This document shows, one piece after another, positions 1-8,340 of a DNA stretch of 52,473 bases. Below the pieces are notes generated by a model. The model did no database searches and was not told the DNA's origin. It was given only the letters and a program-made list of their open reading frames with translations. The translations under genes and the position numbers were made by a program. Location of the stretch: positions 1-52,473 of the forward strand of contig SHZM01000017.1 in assembly GCA_009692265.1 (NCBI GenBank), written 5' to 3'. Source of the stretch: Gammaproteobacteria bacterium. GTDB lineage: Bacteria > Pseudomonadota > Gammaproteobacteria > Ga0077536. Within the stretch, counting starts at the first letter, position 1; each line of letters begins with the position of its first letter.

Positions 1-128
1 GAATGCAACAGTGATTTTTTAAATCCATTTTCCGACCGGTATTCGGTCAGAACTGCCGGCCTAGACGCGGCGGGCGCCGCTTATAACGTCTTGTCCTCCA
101 TCAGATTTTTCGTCGTGTACGGTGAAAT

Positions 129-149
129 GGGGTAGGTGATACATACCCC
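129..149 (-). terminator. Possible terminator hairpin after tRNA-Arg
   Basis: Six-base inverted repeat GGGGTA / TACCCC with a nine-base loop lies just downstream of the tRNA 3' end on the minus strand and is followed by ATTTC. There is no strong T tract, so this may only be a processing or weak termination hairpin. A second small repeat (GACCG / CGGTC, 34-48) lies farther downstream. The first 160 bases hold no gene I can recognise. Confidence 0.3.
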
Positions 150-161
150 GTAACGGCTAGT

Positions 162-238
162 TGGCGCGCCCGGAGAGATTCGAACTCCCGACCCCCTGGT
201 TCGTAGCCAGGTACTCTATCCAGCTGAGCTACGGGCGC
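162..238 (-). tRNA. tRNA-Arg (anticodon ACG)
   Basis: Read on the minus strand, this is a complete cloverleaf. The 7-bp acceptor stem is GCGCCCG / CGGGCGC, with T8, a D arm (AGCTCAGC...GAGT), an anticodon stem CCTGG / CCAGG around loop CTACGAA (anticodon ACG), a T arm with GTTCGAATC, discriminator G and an encoded CCA. The ACG anticodon (A34 becomes inosine) reads CGU, CGC and CGA arginine codons. No integrase scar is seen at its 3' end. Confidence 0.97.
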
Positions 239-251
239 GTTGAGGGGCTGG

Positions 252-280
252 ATTATCGGGACCGCTCTGTGGGGTGTCAA
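252..280 (-). promoter_or_regulatory. Sigma70 promoter of tRNA-Arg
   Basis: On the minus strand there is a perfect -35 TTGACA (275-280), a 17-base spacer and a -10 GATAAT (252-257). It lies about 14 bases upstream of the tRNA 5' end. The sequence between the -10 box and the tRNA is C-rich, which is usual for strong stable-RNA promoters. It sits outside pxpA, which starts at 392 on the other strand. Confidence 0.85.
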
Positions 281-391
281 TTCGCGGATCTTGGGGGAGG
301 AGCGTTTAGGTTTAATTCGGGCTCTTGGATTCTGGCGTGCGGATTCTGTTGCAGGCTAGACTCCCATCACCACCCTTCGGAGCGCGCGACG

Positions 392-1156
392 ATGCTGAAG
401 CAAATGGATATCAACTGCGATATGGGCGAGAGTTTCGGGAATTGGACGATGGGGGATGATGCGGGAATGATGCCCTACATCACCACGGCCAACGTTGCCT
501 GCGGTTTCCATGCCAGTGATCCGCTGACCATGATTGGCACCGTCAAGCTTGCCAATCAACACAGCATCGCGGTTGGAGCCCACCCTGGCTTGCCTGATCT
601 GCTTGGGTTTGGCCGGCGGGCAATGAATATCACCCCCGAAGACGCGTACGCCTATGTGGTGTACCAAGTCGGGGCGCTGCAGGCGTCGCTGAAGATGCAG
701 GGGATGCACCTGCATCACATCAAGCCGCACGGGGCATTCTATTCCGTCCTAAAAGCGCAGATGGAATTAGCGGAGGCCGTGGCTGAGGCGATCGAAAAAC
801 TCTCCGATACACCAATGCTCTACTGGCCCGCGCCGACTAGTTCCGCCTTACCGACTGCCTGTAAAAAGCGTGGCATTCGAGTGGTCGGCGAAATTTATCC
901 CGATCTGCACTATGCAGCCGACGGTTCGCTGGTGATCCAGCGGCACAAGCATGAAACCGACGTTGCGTTTGCTTGCTCGCAAGTGCAGCGTTATGTCCAA
1001 ACCGGGAAAGTGGAGGCGATGGATGGTTCGCTGGTTGAACTCGATGCCGAAAGCCTCTGCATCCACGGCGATGGACCGAATTCGGTCGCCGTGGCACATG
1101 CGGTCCAGCAGACTCTCAAAACCATCGGTTGCAAGATCGCGCCGGTTTTGCAATGA
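392..1156 (+). CDS. pxpA: 5-oxoprolinase subunit PxpA (LamB/YcsF family)
   Basis: Protein of 254 residues, the usual length for PxpA, the subunit that with PxpB and PxpC opens 5-oxoproline to glutamate at the cost of ATP. The N-terminal DINCDMGESFG and the stretches ITTANVACGFHASDP, VGAHPGLPD and HHIKPHGAFY are the family hallmarks, including the metal- or substrate-binding Asp and His residues. The frame stays open upstream through the tRNA, but that part is not coding. ATG 392 has a GGAG-like site at 380 and gives the family N-terminus (404 is an alternative). PxpB and PxpC are not in the window. A luciferase-like gene follows after 34 bases and may be cotranscribed. Confidence 0.93.
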   Translation: MLKQMDINCDMGESFGNWTMGDDAGMMPYITTANVACGFHASDPLTMIGTVKLANQHSIAVGAHPGLPDLLGFGRRAMNITPEDAYAYVVYQVGALQASLKMQGMHLHHIKPHGAFYSVLKAQMELAEAVAEAIEKLSDTPMLYWPAPTSSALPTACKKRGIRVVGEIYPDLHYAADGSLVIQRHKHETDVAFACSQVQRYVQTGKVEAMDGSLVELDAESLCIHGDGPNSVAVAHAVQQTLKTIGCKIAPVLQ

Positions 1157-1190
1157 ACCCTCACCACGCCTCGGCACAGGAGCTACTTAG

Positions 1191-2222
1191 ATGAAATTCG
1201 GCTTACTGTTTACGTTCCAATTACCGCCAGGGTCAGGGATTCCATGGAGTGAACCGTACCAAGACATGTTGAGCTGTTTACCACGCGCGGAAGCGCTCGG
1301 CTATCACTCAATGTATCTAGCGACCCACCACGCGAAAACCGATGGCCTGTGCCCAGGCCCGTTGCCGACGCTTGGGGCAGCGGCTGCCGTCACTAAAACC
1401 ATGAAGATTGGCACGGCGGTAATGTTGGTGCCGATGTACGCACCCTTGAAACTCGCCGAAGATATCGCGGTGCTGGATAACATCGCCGAAGGACGCCTAA
1501 TTTTTGGAGTCGCGCCAGGCTATGTCGCCGAAGAATTCGCGGCGCACTGCATCCCGCGCGAAGAACGCGTAGGGCGTTTCGAAGAAGCATTGGATTTGAT
1601 GATTGCGGCGTGGACCCAGGAGGAGTTTGAATTTAACGGCAAGTATTATCGGGTGCCGCGTACGGTCATGACGCCTAAGCCCGTGCAAAAACCGTATCCG
1701 GAATTGTGGTACGGCGTCTCGGCTAAGTCCTCGCTGCGGCGCGCGGCGAAGCGTCATGCGGTTCAGATCATGTCACCGCGCTATGGGGTGGCCGAGTTGC
1801 AGGCGCATTACGCGCCTTATGAAGCGGCCGCGAACGAAATCGGTTGGACGATTCCAGCACGTCCCATCATTCGCCAAGTCTTCGTTGCGCCGACCATGCA
1901 AAAAGCCGAAACGCTCGCGGCACCTGCCATCGAACACCTGTATCGCGAGGTCTATGGCAAGGCGTCCGCCGCCGGCGATCGCGCCTTACGCAACGACGAC
2001 GGCAGTATGATCACCGATCACAACCAGGTGAACTTCGATACTTTTAAAGCGCGCTACATTGTCGGAGATCCCGAATTCGCGATTCAAGAAATTACCAAGT
2101 ACCGAGAGGGTCTGGGCTGTACTGAGATGGTGTGCTGGATGCATATGCCAGGGATCCGTGGCCGTGATGCGATGAGTTCGGTTGAGCTATTCGCAAAAGA
2201 AGTCATGCCGGAATTTCGCTAG
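1191..2222 (+). CDS. LLM class flavin-dependent oxidoreductase
   Basis: 343-residue luciferase-like (bacterial luciferase / F420-dependent superfamily) TIM-barrel protein, expected to act with FMN or F420 in the cytoplasm. Visible family features are the N-terminal MKFGLLFTFQ strand, LGAAAAVTKTMKIGTAV around residues 60-80, the LDNIAEGRLIFGVAPGY segment and KPVQKPYPELWYG. The start has a good ribosome site (AGGAG, 12 bases before ATG). It is one of four such genes in this window. The substrate cannot be told from sequence; aromatic, terpenoid or CoA-pathway side reactions are all possible. It resembles the protein at 20335 (shared pattern of an EHH or THH motif near residue 45) more than those at 8341 or 33462. 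Confidence 0.88.
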   Translation: MKFGLLFTFQLPPGSGIPWSEPYQDMLSCLPRAEALGYHSMYLATHHAKTDGLCPGPLPTLGAAAAVTKTMKIGTAVMLVPMYAPLKLAEDIAVLDNIAEGRLIFGVAPGYVAEEFAAHCIPREERVGRFEEALDLMIAAWTQEEFEFNGKYYRVPRTVMTPKPVQKPYPELWYGVSAKSSLRRAAKRHAVQIMSPRYGVAELQAHYAPYEAAANEIGWTIPARPIIRQVFVAPTMQKAETLAAPAIEHLYREVYGKASAAGDRALRNDDGSMITDHNQVNFDTFKARYIVGDPEFAIQEITKYREGLGCTEMVCWMHMPGIRGRDAMSSVELFAKEVMPEFR

Positions 2223-2323
2223 GGTGCCTTGCGAAATGCGCTCAAAGTGACGGGAGCGATGCTGGCGTTGCCTACGCCGCTAGCGGCACCGCTCTATAGC
2301 ACCCACAGGGAATGGAGGAATTT

Positions 2324-2885
2324 ATGAATTTGTTACAAGCACTACTTGAAGACCAGGGCGGACAACTCCTCGGCAAATTGGCACAAAATTTCGGCCTGGA
2401 TCAGGCGCAGGCAGGCGCGGCGTTACAACAGCTCGCGCCGATGTTGGCTGGTGGCGTGAAAAAGAACTTGGGGCAAACCGGTAAGCTTGAATCCCTCCTC
2501 GGTGCTCTGCAAGGCGGAAATCACACGCGTTACGTGGATGACCCGAGCCATCTTACTAGCGACGCGACGGTGACCGACGGTAACGCGATCCTGGGCATTT
2601 GTTGGGCAGCAAAGACGTCAGCCACCAAGTTGCCACTCACGCGGCGTCAAATACTGGAATCGATCCCGGAATCCTAAAAAAATGTTGCCTGTAATCGCGA
2701 GCATGGTGATGGGCGCAATGACCAAGCAGGCAGCCGGCGCCGGGTTATCCAACCTGCAGCGAGAACCCGGCGCAAATTCCGGTGGAGCAGCATCACCGCT
2801 CGGTGGTCTGTTGACCGCGTTCCTCGATACGAACAAAGACGGAAGTGTGGTCGATGACGTCCTGGGGATGTTGTTCAAGCGCTGA
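2324..2885 (+). pseudogene. DUF937 family protein, two -1 frameshifts
   Basis: The start (ATG 2324 after GGAGG at 2315) gives MNLLQALLEDQGGQLLGKLA, a typical DUF937 / YidB-like N-terminus. Similarity then runs through three frames. After DGNAIL the frame must shift at about 2593-2595 (GGG where GGGG is expected) to read HLLGSKDVSHQVATHAAS. It must shift again at 2676-2682 (seven A where eight are expected) to read KKMLPVIASMVMGAMTKQ, ending in LGGLLTAFLDTNKDGS at 2885. Both shifts remove one base and both lie in homopolymers, so sequencing error is a real alternative to decay. If intact the protein would be about 187 residues. The function of the family is not settled. Confidence 0.8.
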
Positions 2886-2918
2886 TTTCGACCAACGCTC
2901 AAGGCATCGGAGCGCGCG

Positions 2919-3473
2919 CTATTCGCATTCATTAGTGCGCGCTCCGATGTGACGCAACAGCCGCGCCGCTCCGGGCAAGGTAAGCGCGTTCGAAGAGCCG
3001 CCAATTTCAGCCTCGAACGTATCCTGCTGCGTACAGCAATATTGGCGACTCACCTTGCGAAAAACACAGCGCGCATAGTGCTCCGATCCGGCCGGACTCC
3101 AGACCTCTATTTCTGGTAATAATTCTTTCGACACCAGCACAGCGGCACCAATGGCTTCGGCCGCGAATAGGTAATCGCGGCCACTGCGTAGATCAATGAT
3201 CTGAAACTCTACATGCCTTGCGCTGGGCGCCTCTGTACTCGCGGCTAGATCTTCGACCGGCTCGCCTGCGGTGACCTCGATTTGCACGTCTTCGTAGATA
3301 TAGCTCGCGGGCAACTTATCGAGTTGAAACTCGTGCAAGCGGGCGGGCCATGGACCTGCCACGTCAGTGCCCGCGCTGGCACCACGCCATGTCAAAGCTA
3401 ACGCTATAAAAAGACCAGTCCATGCGCCGACCCGAAACGGGACACGCACTGCAGGCAAATGTACTGTGAGCAT
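2919..3473 (-). CDS. Hypothetical exported protein
   Basis: Not recognised. The protein is about 184 residues from ATG 3473 (a TTG at 3500 would add nine). The N-terminus has basic residues followed by a hydrophobic stretch (GLFIALALTW) and a small-residue site (GASAG), consistent with a Sec signal peptide. The mature part is acidic to neutral with a YCC cysteine pair and one further Cys near the C-terminus, which could form disulfides in the periplasm. It stands alone, convergent with the DUF937 gene (33-base gap) and divergent from the PhyH gene. Confidence 0.6.
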   Translation of the reverse strand: MLTVHLPAVRVPFRVGAWTGLFIALALTWRGASAGTDVAGPWPARLHEFQLDKLPASYIYEDVQIEVTAGEPVEDLAASTEAPSARHVEFQIIDLRSGRDYLFAAEAIGAAVLVSKELLPEIEVWSPAGSEHYARCVFRKVSRQYCCTQQDTFEAEIGGSSNALTLPGAARLLRHIGARTNECE

Positions 3474-3613
3474 GTATTTAGCCGTTCGCAAAACCCGCAA
3501 GCTAAGCGGTCGACTCTGAAGCGGTCAAGAAAGAATACTGTGCCGAGCGTCGAATCTATGGACATCTTTGGTATCGCTAGCCACGAAACATTCGTCGTCT
3601 ATACTCAAAGCCT

Positions 3614-4441
3614 ATGAGTGAGTTGAAATCGAAGTATCGTCAAGACGGTGTTGTGTTCATCCCCAACGCCTTGAATGAGCGCACCTTAGCCCTCGCCCAC
3701 GATGCGTTTGAGTGGACTTATCAGAATCCTGGTCCCGGTGCGGGGCCGGTGTTGATCGGCACCCCCGGCACCTTTTATCAGGATCAAGCGAACCCCGATT
3801 GCTTCCCCGCGTATCAGCGGTTACTCCGTGACACCTGCATTCCGGATCTCGCGGCGAGTCTGTTCGATGGTGAGCATGTGTGGCTCCTCTACGAACAAAT
3901 CTGGTTCAAGGATGGCGACACCCGCCGCACGCCCTGGCATCAGGATCTGCCGTACCTACCAGTCGAAGGCGAGGATCTTTGTGTAATGTGGACGAATCTC
4001 GATCCGGTCGAGAAGGCACTTTCACTCGAATTCGTCGCGGGTTCGCATCGCGGCCCGTTATTCAATCCGTCGGCCTTCAATCCGGTGGACGAAAGTGCGG
4101 CGCTGTTCGATAAGGCGATCTGGCCGCAGCTCCCAAATATTGAAGCGACTCGGGAGAGATGGCCGATCGTATCGTGGGCGATGCGGCCGGGCGATGTGAT
4201 TCTGTTCCACCCGGCGACTTTACACGGTGGTGCACCGACCCGGGCCGGCCAGCCACGGCGGACGTTATCGCTGCGATTCTTCGGCGAGCATGCGTATTGC
4301 GCGGCGCGTCCGCACGGGGGCTTGGCCGAAGTGGATGGTTATAAACATGACGACGGTGGCCGTCACCCGATGAAGAAAATGGCGGGGGTCGCAGCCGGTA
4401 CCTTGTTTCGCCACTCGGAGTTTCCGCAGTTACGACCGTAG
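3614..4441 (+). CDS. Phytanoyl-CoA dioxygenase (PhyH) family protein
   Basis: 275-residue non-heme Fe(II)/2-oxoglutarate-type oxygenase. The metal ligands of the double-stranded beta helix are visible: the HxD motif in TPWHQDLPY (about residues 114-122) and the distal His in GDVILFHPATLHGGAP (about 195-210), followed by the Arg of RRTLSLRF that binds 2-oxoglutarate. An earlier EQIWFKDG strand precedes the HxD motif. The substrate is unknown. It lies 193 bases upstream of egtB in the same direction, so a role in the ergothioneine locus is conceivable but not shown. No strong ribosome site precedes ATG 3614. Confidence 0.88.
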   Translation: MSELKSKYRQDGVVFIPNALNERTLALAHDAFEWTYQNPGPGAGPVLIGTPGTFYQDQANPDCFPAYQRLLRDTCIPDLAASLFDGEHVWLLYEQIWFKDGDTRRTPWHQDLPYLPVEGEDLCVMWTNLDPVEKALSLEFVAGSHRGPLFNPSAFNPVDESAALFDKAIWPQLPNIEATRERWPIVSWAMRPGDVILFHPATLHGGAPTRAGQPRRTLSLRFFGEHAYCAARPHGGLAEVDGYKHDDGGRHPMKKMAGVAAGTLFRHSEFPQLRP

Positions 4442-4634
4442 AGAAATAACACAAGCACCGGGCACAGGCGCGTTCCATCTTGCCCGCAAGCCGTGGCAGA
4501 ATGCAGCCGGTCGACCACGATAACCCTGCGTTAAACGGGATCTGGCGAGCGCAATACACAAATAAGCCCCTGCGGCCCACTCGGCAATGGCCTAAACCCA
4601 GCCGTGATCGCGGGAACCACGCGCGGAGCACGAC

Positions 4635-5897
4635 ATGAATTTGCGGGTCGACCAGGAAGTCGTCAGCACACCAAGCGCGCGCCTGCGACGGGAGTTTGCG
4701 ACGGTTCGTGGGTACTCGAAACGCTTGACCGAACCTCTCTCGGCGGAAGATCACGGCCTACAGTCGATGGCCGATGCGAGTCCGACTAAGTGGCATCTGG
4801 CGCATACCACGTGGTTTTTCGAAACCCTGGTCTTAAAACCCCATGCTCCGAACTACGTGGCGTTCGACCCGCGCTACCATGAATTATTTAACTCCTATTA
4901 CGAAGCGCTTGGCCCGCGACATCCCCGCCCGCAGCGCGGGGTCTTGAGCCGACCGAGCCTCCGCGAAGTCTGGGCCTATCGCGAATACGTCGAGGCCGCG
5001 CTCGACGACCTTCTCGCCCAAGATACGCATGTGTTCGAGGCGATGCGCGAGCTCATCACACTTGGACTGCATCACGAACAGCAGCATCAAGAATTAATCC
5101 TGTCCGACATTAAACACGCCTTCGCGTTGAATCCCCTGCATCCGACTTACCTGCCCGCGATTTCAGCTACGACGAAACCCACTGCGATGGAATGGCGGGA
5201 CCACGCCGGCGGCTTGGTTGAGATCGGGCATCTGGGATCCGCGTTCGCTTTCGATAATGAAACGCCACGACACCGCGTATGGCTCGAACCCTACCAACTT
5301 GGATCGCGACCGATCACCTGTGGTGAGTTCCAAGAGTTCATCAATGACGGTGGCTACACGCGTCCCGAATGGTGGCTCAGCGATGGGTGGTCCTGTGTGC
5401 AAGCCCACGGCTGGAACCTGCCACTGTATTGGTATCAAACTGGTGGTGGCGACTACTCGCTCTTCACCTTGCACGGCATGAGGAAATGGAATGCCGATGA
5501 ACCCGTCTGTCACTTAAGCTATTACGAAGCTGCCGCGTATGCCGCCTGGGCGGGTGCGCGCTTGCCGACGGAGTTTGAATGGGAAGCCGGTGCCCCGGAC
5601 TTGTGCGCGAATTATTTTCCCGATCGCGCACTGCATCCGCGTACAGACAGTTCCGTAGCTGGTTACGGCGAAGTTTGGGAATGGACGCAATCCGCGTACG
5701 CGCCCTATCCTGGTTTTAAGCCCCTGGCCGGAGTTGCTTCTGAATACAACGGCAAGTTCATGGTCAATCAATTAGTGTTGCGCGGTGGAAGTTGCGTGAC
5801 TCCGCCCGGTCACCTTCGCGCAACGTACCGCAACTTCTTCACGCCGACCGCGCGCTGGCAATTCTCCGGCATACGCTTAGCGCGAGATATCACATGA
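4635..5897 (+). CDS. egtB: Hercynine oxygenase EgtB (sulfoxide synthase)
   Basis: 420 residues, normal for EgtB, the non-heme iron enzyme that joins hercynine to a thiol (gamma-glutamylcysteine or cysteine) with O2 to give the sulfoxide precursor of ergothioneine. The N-terminal DinB-type domain carries the iron His residues: WHLAH near 53-57 and HHEQQH (H147 and H151 in the HxxxH pair). The C-terminal FGE-sulfatase domain follows, with VCHLSYYEAAAYAAWAG, RLPTEFEWE and RGGSCVTPPGHLR near the end. The start has CGGAG six bases upstream. Its stop overlaps the egtD start (ATGA), so the two are translationally coupled. A related enzyme, SenA, uses selenosugars; I see no senB nearby, so EgtB is the better reading. 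Confidence 0.92.
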   Translation: MNLRVDQEVVSTPSARLRREFATVRGYSKRLTEPLSAEDHGLQSMADASPTKWHLAHTTWFFETLVLKPHAPNYVAFDPRYHELFNSYYEALGPRHPRPQRGVLSRPSLREVWAYREYVEAALDDLLAQDTHVFEAMRELITLGLHHEQQHQELILSDIKHAFALNPLHPTYLPAISATTKPTAMEWRDHAGGLVEIGHLGSAFAFDNETPRHRVWLEPYQLGSRPITCGEFQEFINDGGYTRPEWWLSDGWSCVQAHGWNLPLYWYQTGGGDYSLFTLHGMRKWNADEPVCHLSYYEAAAYAAWAGARLPTEFEWEAGAPDLCANYFPDRALHPRTDSSVAGYGEVWEWTQSAYAPYPGFKPLAGVASEYNGKFMVNQLVLRGGSCVTPPGHLRATYRNFFTPTARWQFSGIRLARDIT

Positions 5898-6877
5898 ACC
5901 CACGTCTGAGTTTGATTGCCCGTCCGGCACCTGAAGAAAATCCGACCAGCGAATTCGCCACTGCCTTCCAGCTCGCGTTGACCAGCGAGCCGCGCCGAAT
6001 TTCGCCGAAGTTTTTCTACGACGCCGCAGGCTGTGAACTTTTTGATCAAATTTGCGCGCTGCCCGAATATTATCCCACGCGAACTGAACTTGGAATCTTG
6101 CAGCGGCATGCGCACGAGATGGCGGCGCGCATTGGACCTGGCGCAGATGTCATCGAATTCGGGGCCGGGGTGATGACTAAAATCCGGCTGTTACTGCACG
6201 CGCTCGCGGAGCCAGTGCGCTACGTGCCAGTCGACATTGCAGCCGAACATTTGCAAGCGCAGGCAAACTTACTTGCCGCCGATTTTCCCGGACTGGAAGT
6301 GCAACCGCTCGCCGCTGACTTCACTCAAGGCTTTGCGCTGCCCGAAGCAACAATGAAACCCCGCGCCCGCATAGGGTTTTTTCCGGGATCGTCGATCGGC
6401 AATTTTGCGCCCGACGATGCGCGCCGCTTCTTGCGCGCCGCGGCTAGAACTTTACGTGGTGGCGGCATGTTGATAGGCGTCGACCTCGTCAAGGAACCCG
6501 CCGTGCTGCATGCTGCGTATAACGATCGCCAGGGCGTCACGGCGGCATTTAATAAAAACCTCCTGGTACGCGCGAACCGCGAACTTGCGGCCGACTTTGA
6601 TCTCGAGGGCTTCGATCACTACGCGTTCTATAACCCGGTCGCCTCACGCATCGAAATGCATCTCGTGAGTAACCGACCTCAGCAAGTTACGATCGAAACT
6701 GAAATCTTCGAGTTCGCGCCAGGACAAACCCTGCACACGGAGAATTCATACAAGTACAGCTTGTCAGGCTTCGAGAAACTGGCGCGGCAAGCGGGATTTG
6801 AACCGAAACAGGTTTGGTGTGATGAGCAGGAGTGGTTCAGCGTGCATTGGTTAGCGGCACCAAAGGACGCGGATTAG
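5894..6877 (+). CDS. egtD: L-histidine N-alpha-methyltransferase EgtD
   Basis: 327 residues, the family length. EgtD trimethylates the alpha-amino group of histidine with SAM to give hercynine, the substrate of EgtB. Visible motifs are the N-terminal PKFFYDAAGCELFDQI and PEYYPTRTE, the SAM-binding VIEFGAGVMTKIRLLL, YVPVDIAAEHL, FFPGSSIGNF and the C-terminal ENSYKYSLSGFEKLA. ATG 5894 overlaps the egtB stop; the frame is open farther upstream inside egtB, but that extension is not similar to the family. EgtA, EgtC and EgtE are not in the window, so the thiol donor and the lyase must be encoded elsewhere. Confidence 0.94.
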   Translation: MNPRLSLIARPAPEENPTSEFATAFQLALTSEPRRISPKFFYDAAGCELFDQICALPEYYPTRTELGILQRHAHEMAARIGPGADVIEFGAGVMTKIRLLLHALAEPVRYVPVDIAAEHLQAQANLLAADFPGLEVQPLAADFTQGFALPEATMKPRARIGFFPGSSIGNFAPDDARRFLRAAARTLRGGGMLIGVDLVKEPAVLHAAYNDRQGVTAAFNKNLLVRANRELAADFDLEGFDHYAFYNPVASRIEMHLVSNRPQQVTIETEIFEFAPGQTLHTENSYKYSLSGFEKLARQAGFEPKQVWCDEQEWFSVHWLAAPKDAD

Positions 6878-7243
6878 GGCATTCCGAACAACACCAGCGA
6901 CGAAGTCGGTGCCGCGCCGTCACCACCCCTGGGTACTTCCACCGACAAACTCGCTGAAATGTCGGCTGTCAGGCAGCTCGACTATGTAGAACGCTATTTT
7001 TTGCCGAGGGCCGGCAAGCTTAGAACCCTAGAAGATGTGTACATGGCGATCCTCTGGCCTGCCGCGATCGGCAAGCCCTTGGATCACGTGCTGTTCGCGA
7101 AGAACGATCCGCTCCGTCCGAAACGCTATATTCAAAATGCCGGGCTGGATTTCAATCGCGATGGCTTGATCACAAAGGCCGAAGCGGCCGACAAAGTTCG
7201 ACGTAAGCTCGATAAAGGGCTCAGCCCGGCGTTTCTGGGTTAA
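6878..7243 (+). pseudogene. C-terminal fragment of a peptidoglycan-active type protein
   Basis: Directly after the egtD stop and in the same frame, about 121 codons read GIPNNTSDEVGAAPSP... into LDYVERYFLPRAGKLRTLED, VYMAILWPAAIGKP and GLDFNRDGLITKAEA. I recognise this as the C-terminal part of longer proteins with a transglycosylase-like domain in front; an EF-hand-like DFNRDG loop is included. An internal ATG (6959) lacks a clear ribosome site. The missing N-terminal part and the abrupt junction with egtD suggest a deletion that brought egtD next to an older gene. The family recall is from memory and only moderately certain. Confidence 0.55.
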
Positions 7244-7302
7244 GGACGCGGAGTTCACGAAGAAATATTCAGAGAAGATTTTTTTATACCCACGGAGACC
7301 TC

Positions 7303-7992
7303 ATGAATGTAAATGACGATCTGTATTTTCGGCAGATCCCACTTGGCCCGATGCAGAATTTTGTTTATCTCATCGGTAGCCGTCGTGTCGGTCAATGCTT
7401 AGTGGTCGATCCGGCCTGGGACACCAATGCGCTAATTAACGCCGCGGGGGAGGATGGGATGACGATCACCGGCGCCCTCGTCACGCACTACCACCCCGAT
7501 CATGTCGGTGGGCAGATGATGGGGTTCAAAGTACCAGGCGGGATCGCCGAGCTTATCGGTAAAGCAGATGCCAAGATTCACGTTAATAAGTACGAAGCCG
7601 ATGGGCTCATTAAGATCACGGGAGTAAGTGAGAATGATCTCATTCGTCACACCAGCGGCGATCTGGTTGAAATCGGCGACGTCAAAATAGAACTGCTACA
7701 CACCCCAGGACATACACCAGGGAGCCAGTGCTTCCTGGTGCATAGTCGGCTGGTTGCCGGCGATACATTATTCATCGGTGGCTGTGGTCGAGTAGATTTA
7801 CCGGGCTCCGATCCCAACGCCATGTATGAGACGCTCACTGGGACGCTTGGAAAACTCAGCGACGATGTCGTGCTCTATCCCGGTCACGACTACGGTGCGA
7901 CGCCATCGAGCAGCTTGGCGGAGCAGCGCAGAACAAATGCGTATCTTCGGATCCGATCCTTGGAGGAATGGCAGCGAATGATGGGGCGCTAG
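7303..7992 (+). CDS. MBL-fold metallo-hydrolase (glyoxalase II / persulfide dioxygenase-like)
   Basis: 229-residue metallo-beta-lactamase-fold protein. The metal site is complete: HYHPDH (about residues 62-67), HTPGHTPGS (about 135-145), the bridging Asp in VAGDTLFIGGCGRVDLPGSD, and the final His in YPGHDYG. The long GDTLFIGGCGR segment is typical of glyoxalase II, ETHE1 and related thioesterases or persulfide dioxygenases, which hydrolyse or oxidise glutathione-type conjugates. Which of these it is cannot be decided here. The start is clear (GGAG, 7303 ATG). It lies downstream of the ergothioneine genes, so a thiol-related role would fit but is inference. Confidence 0.88.
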   Translation: MNVNDDLYFRQIPLGPMQNFVYLIGSRRVGQCLVVDPAWDTNALINAAGEDGMTITGALVTHYHPDHVGGQMMGFKVPGGIAELIGKADAKIHVNKYEADGLIKITGVSENDLIRHTSGDLVEIGDVKIELLHTPGHTPGSQCFLVHSRLVAGDTLFIGGCGRVDLPGSDPNAMYETLTGTLGKLSDDVVLYPGHDYGATPSSSLAEQRRTNAYLRIRSLEEWQRMMGR

Positions 7993-8340
7993 AGGCCGCG
8001 CATTCGACCAATTTTTACAACATCAAGTTTCACAGGAGAGCTCCATGAGCGCTTCTCTTAATCCCCAAGCTTTCGCCCGACGCTGGCAGGAACTCTATGT
8101 TGGAATCCGCTGCCAGCGGTAAGTGGGCGAGCGCCGGGATCAGCCCAATGAGCAGCGCTCGAGGTGTAGGCCGAAGGTGTTCAAGCCATTGCCGCAGGAG
8201 CGAGCGCTTTCCCTGTCGTTTCGCGTTGCGCGGCGACTTCCTCGGGCTTCCGAACCTTGCGCACGGAGGGCTGGGCAGTGGCGCGGTGCGACTTCCGAGC
8301 CATTACCTAGTGAGTCTTTGCCCGCTCACCTCAACCAACG
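7993..8340. other. Gene-poor stretch with a 25-codon gene remnant
   Basis: Only one coding signal is visible. A strong ribosome site (AGGAG, 8034-8038) is followed by ATG 8045 and a 25-residue reading frame ending at 8122 (MSASLNPQAFARRWQELYVG...). It looks like the start of a larger gene cut off by deletion or frameshift; I do not recognise the family. From 8123 to 8340 I see no convincing gene, repeat or RNA. Confidence 0.4.

Noticed and set aside
161..391. A long frame extending pxpA upstream through the tRNA
   Set aside because: It covers the tRNA-Arg and its promoter on the other strand and lacks family similarity; ATG 392 has a ribosome site and gives the known PxpA start.
5792..5893. 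Upstream extension of egtD inside egtB
   Set aside because: It is out of frame with egtB and not part of the EgtD family; ATG 5894 overlaps the egtB stop in the usual way.
8123..8340. Open frames after the 25-codon remnant
   Set aside because: Arg-, Ser- and Pro-rich translations without a start signal; no reason to call a gene.
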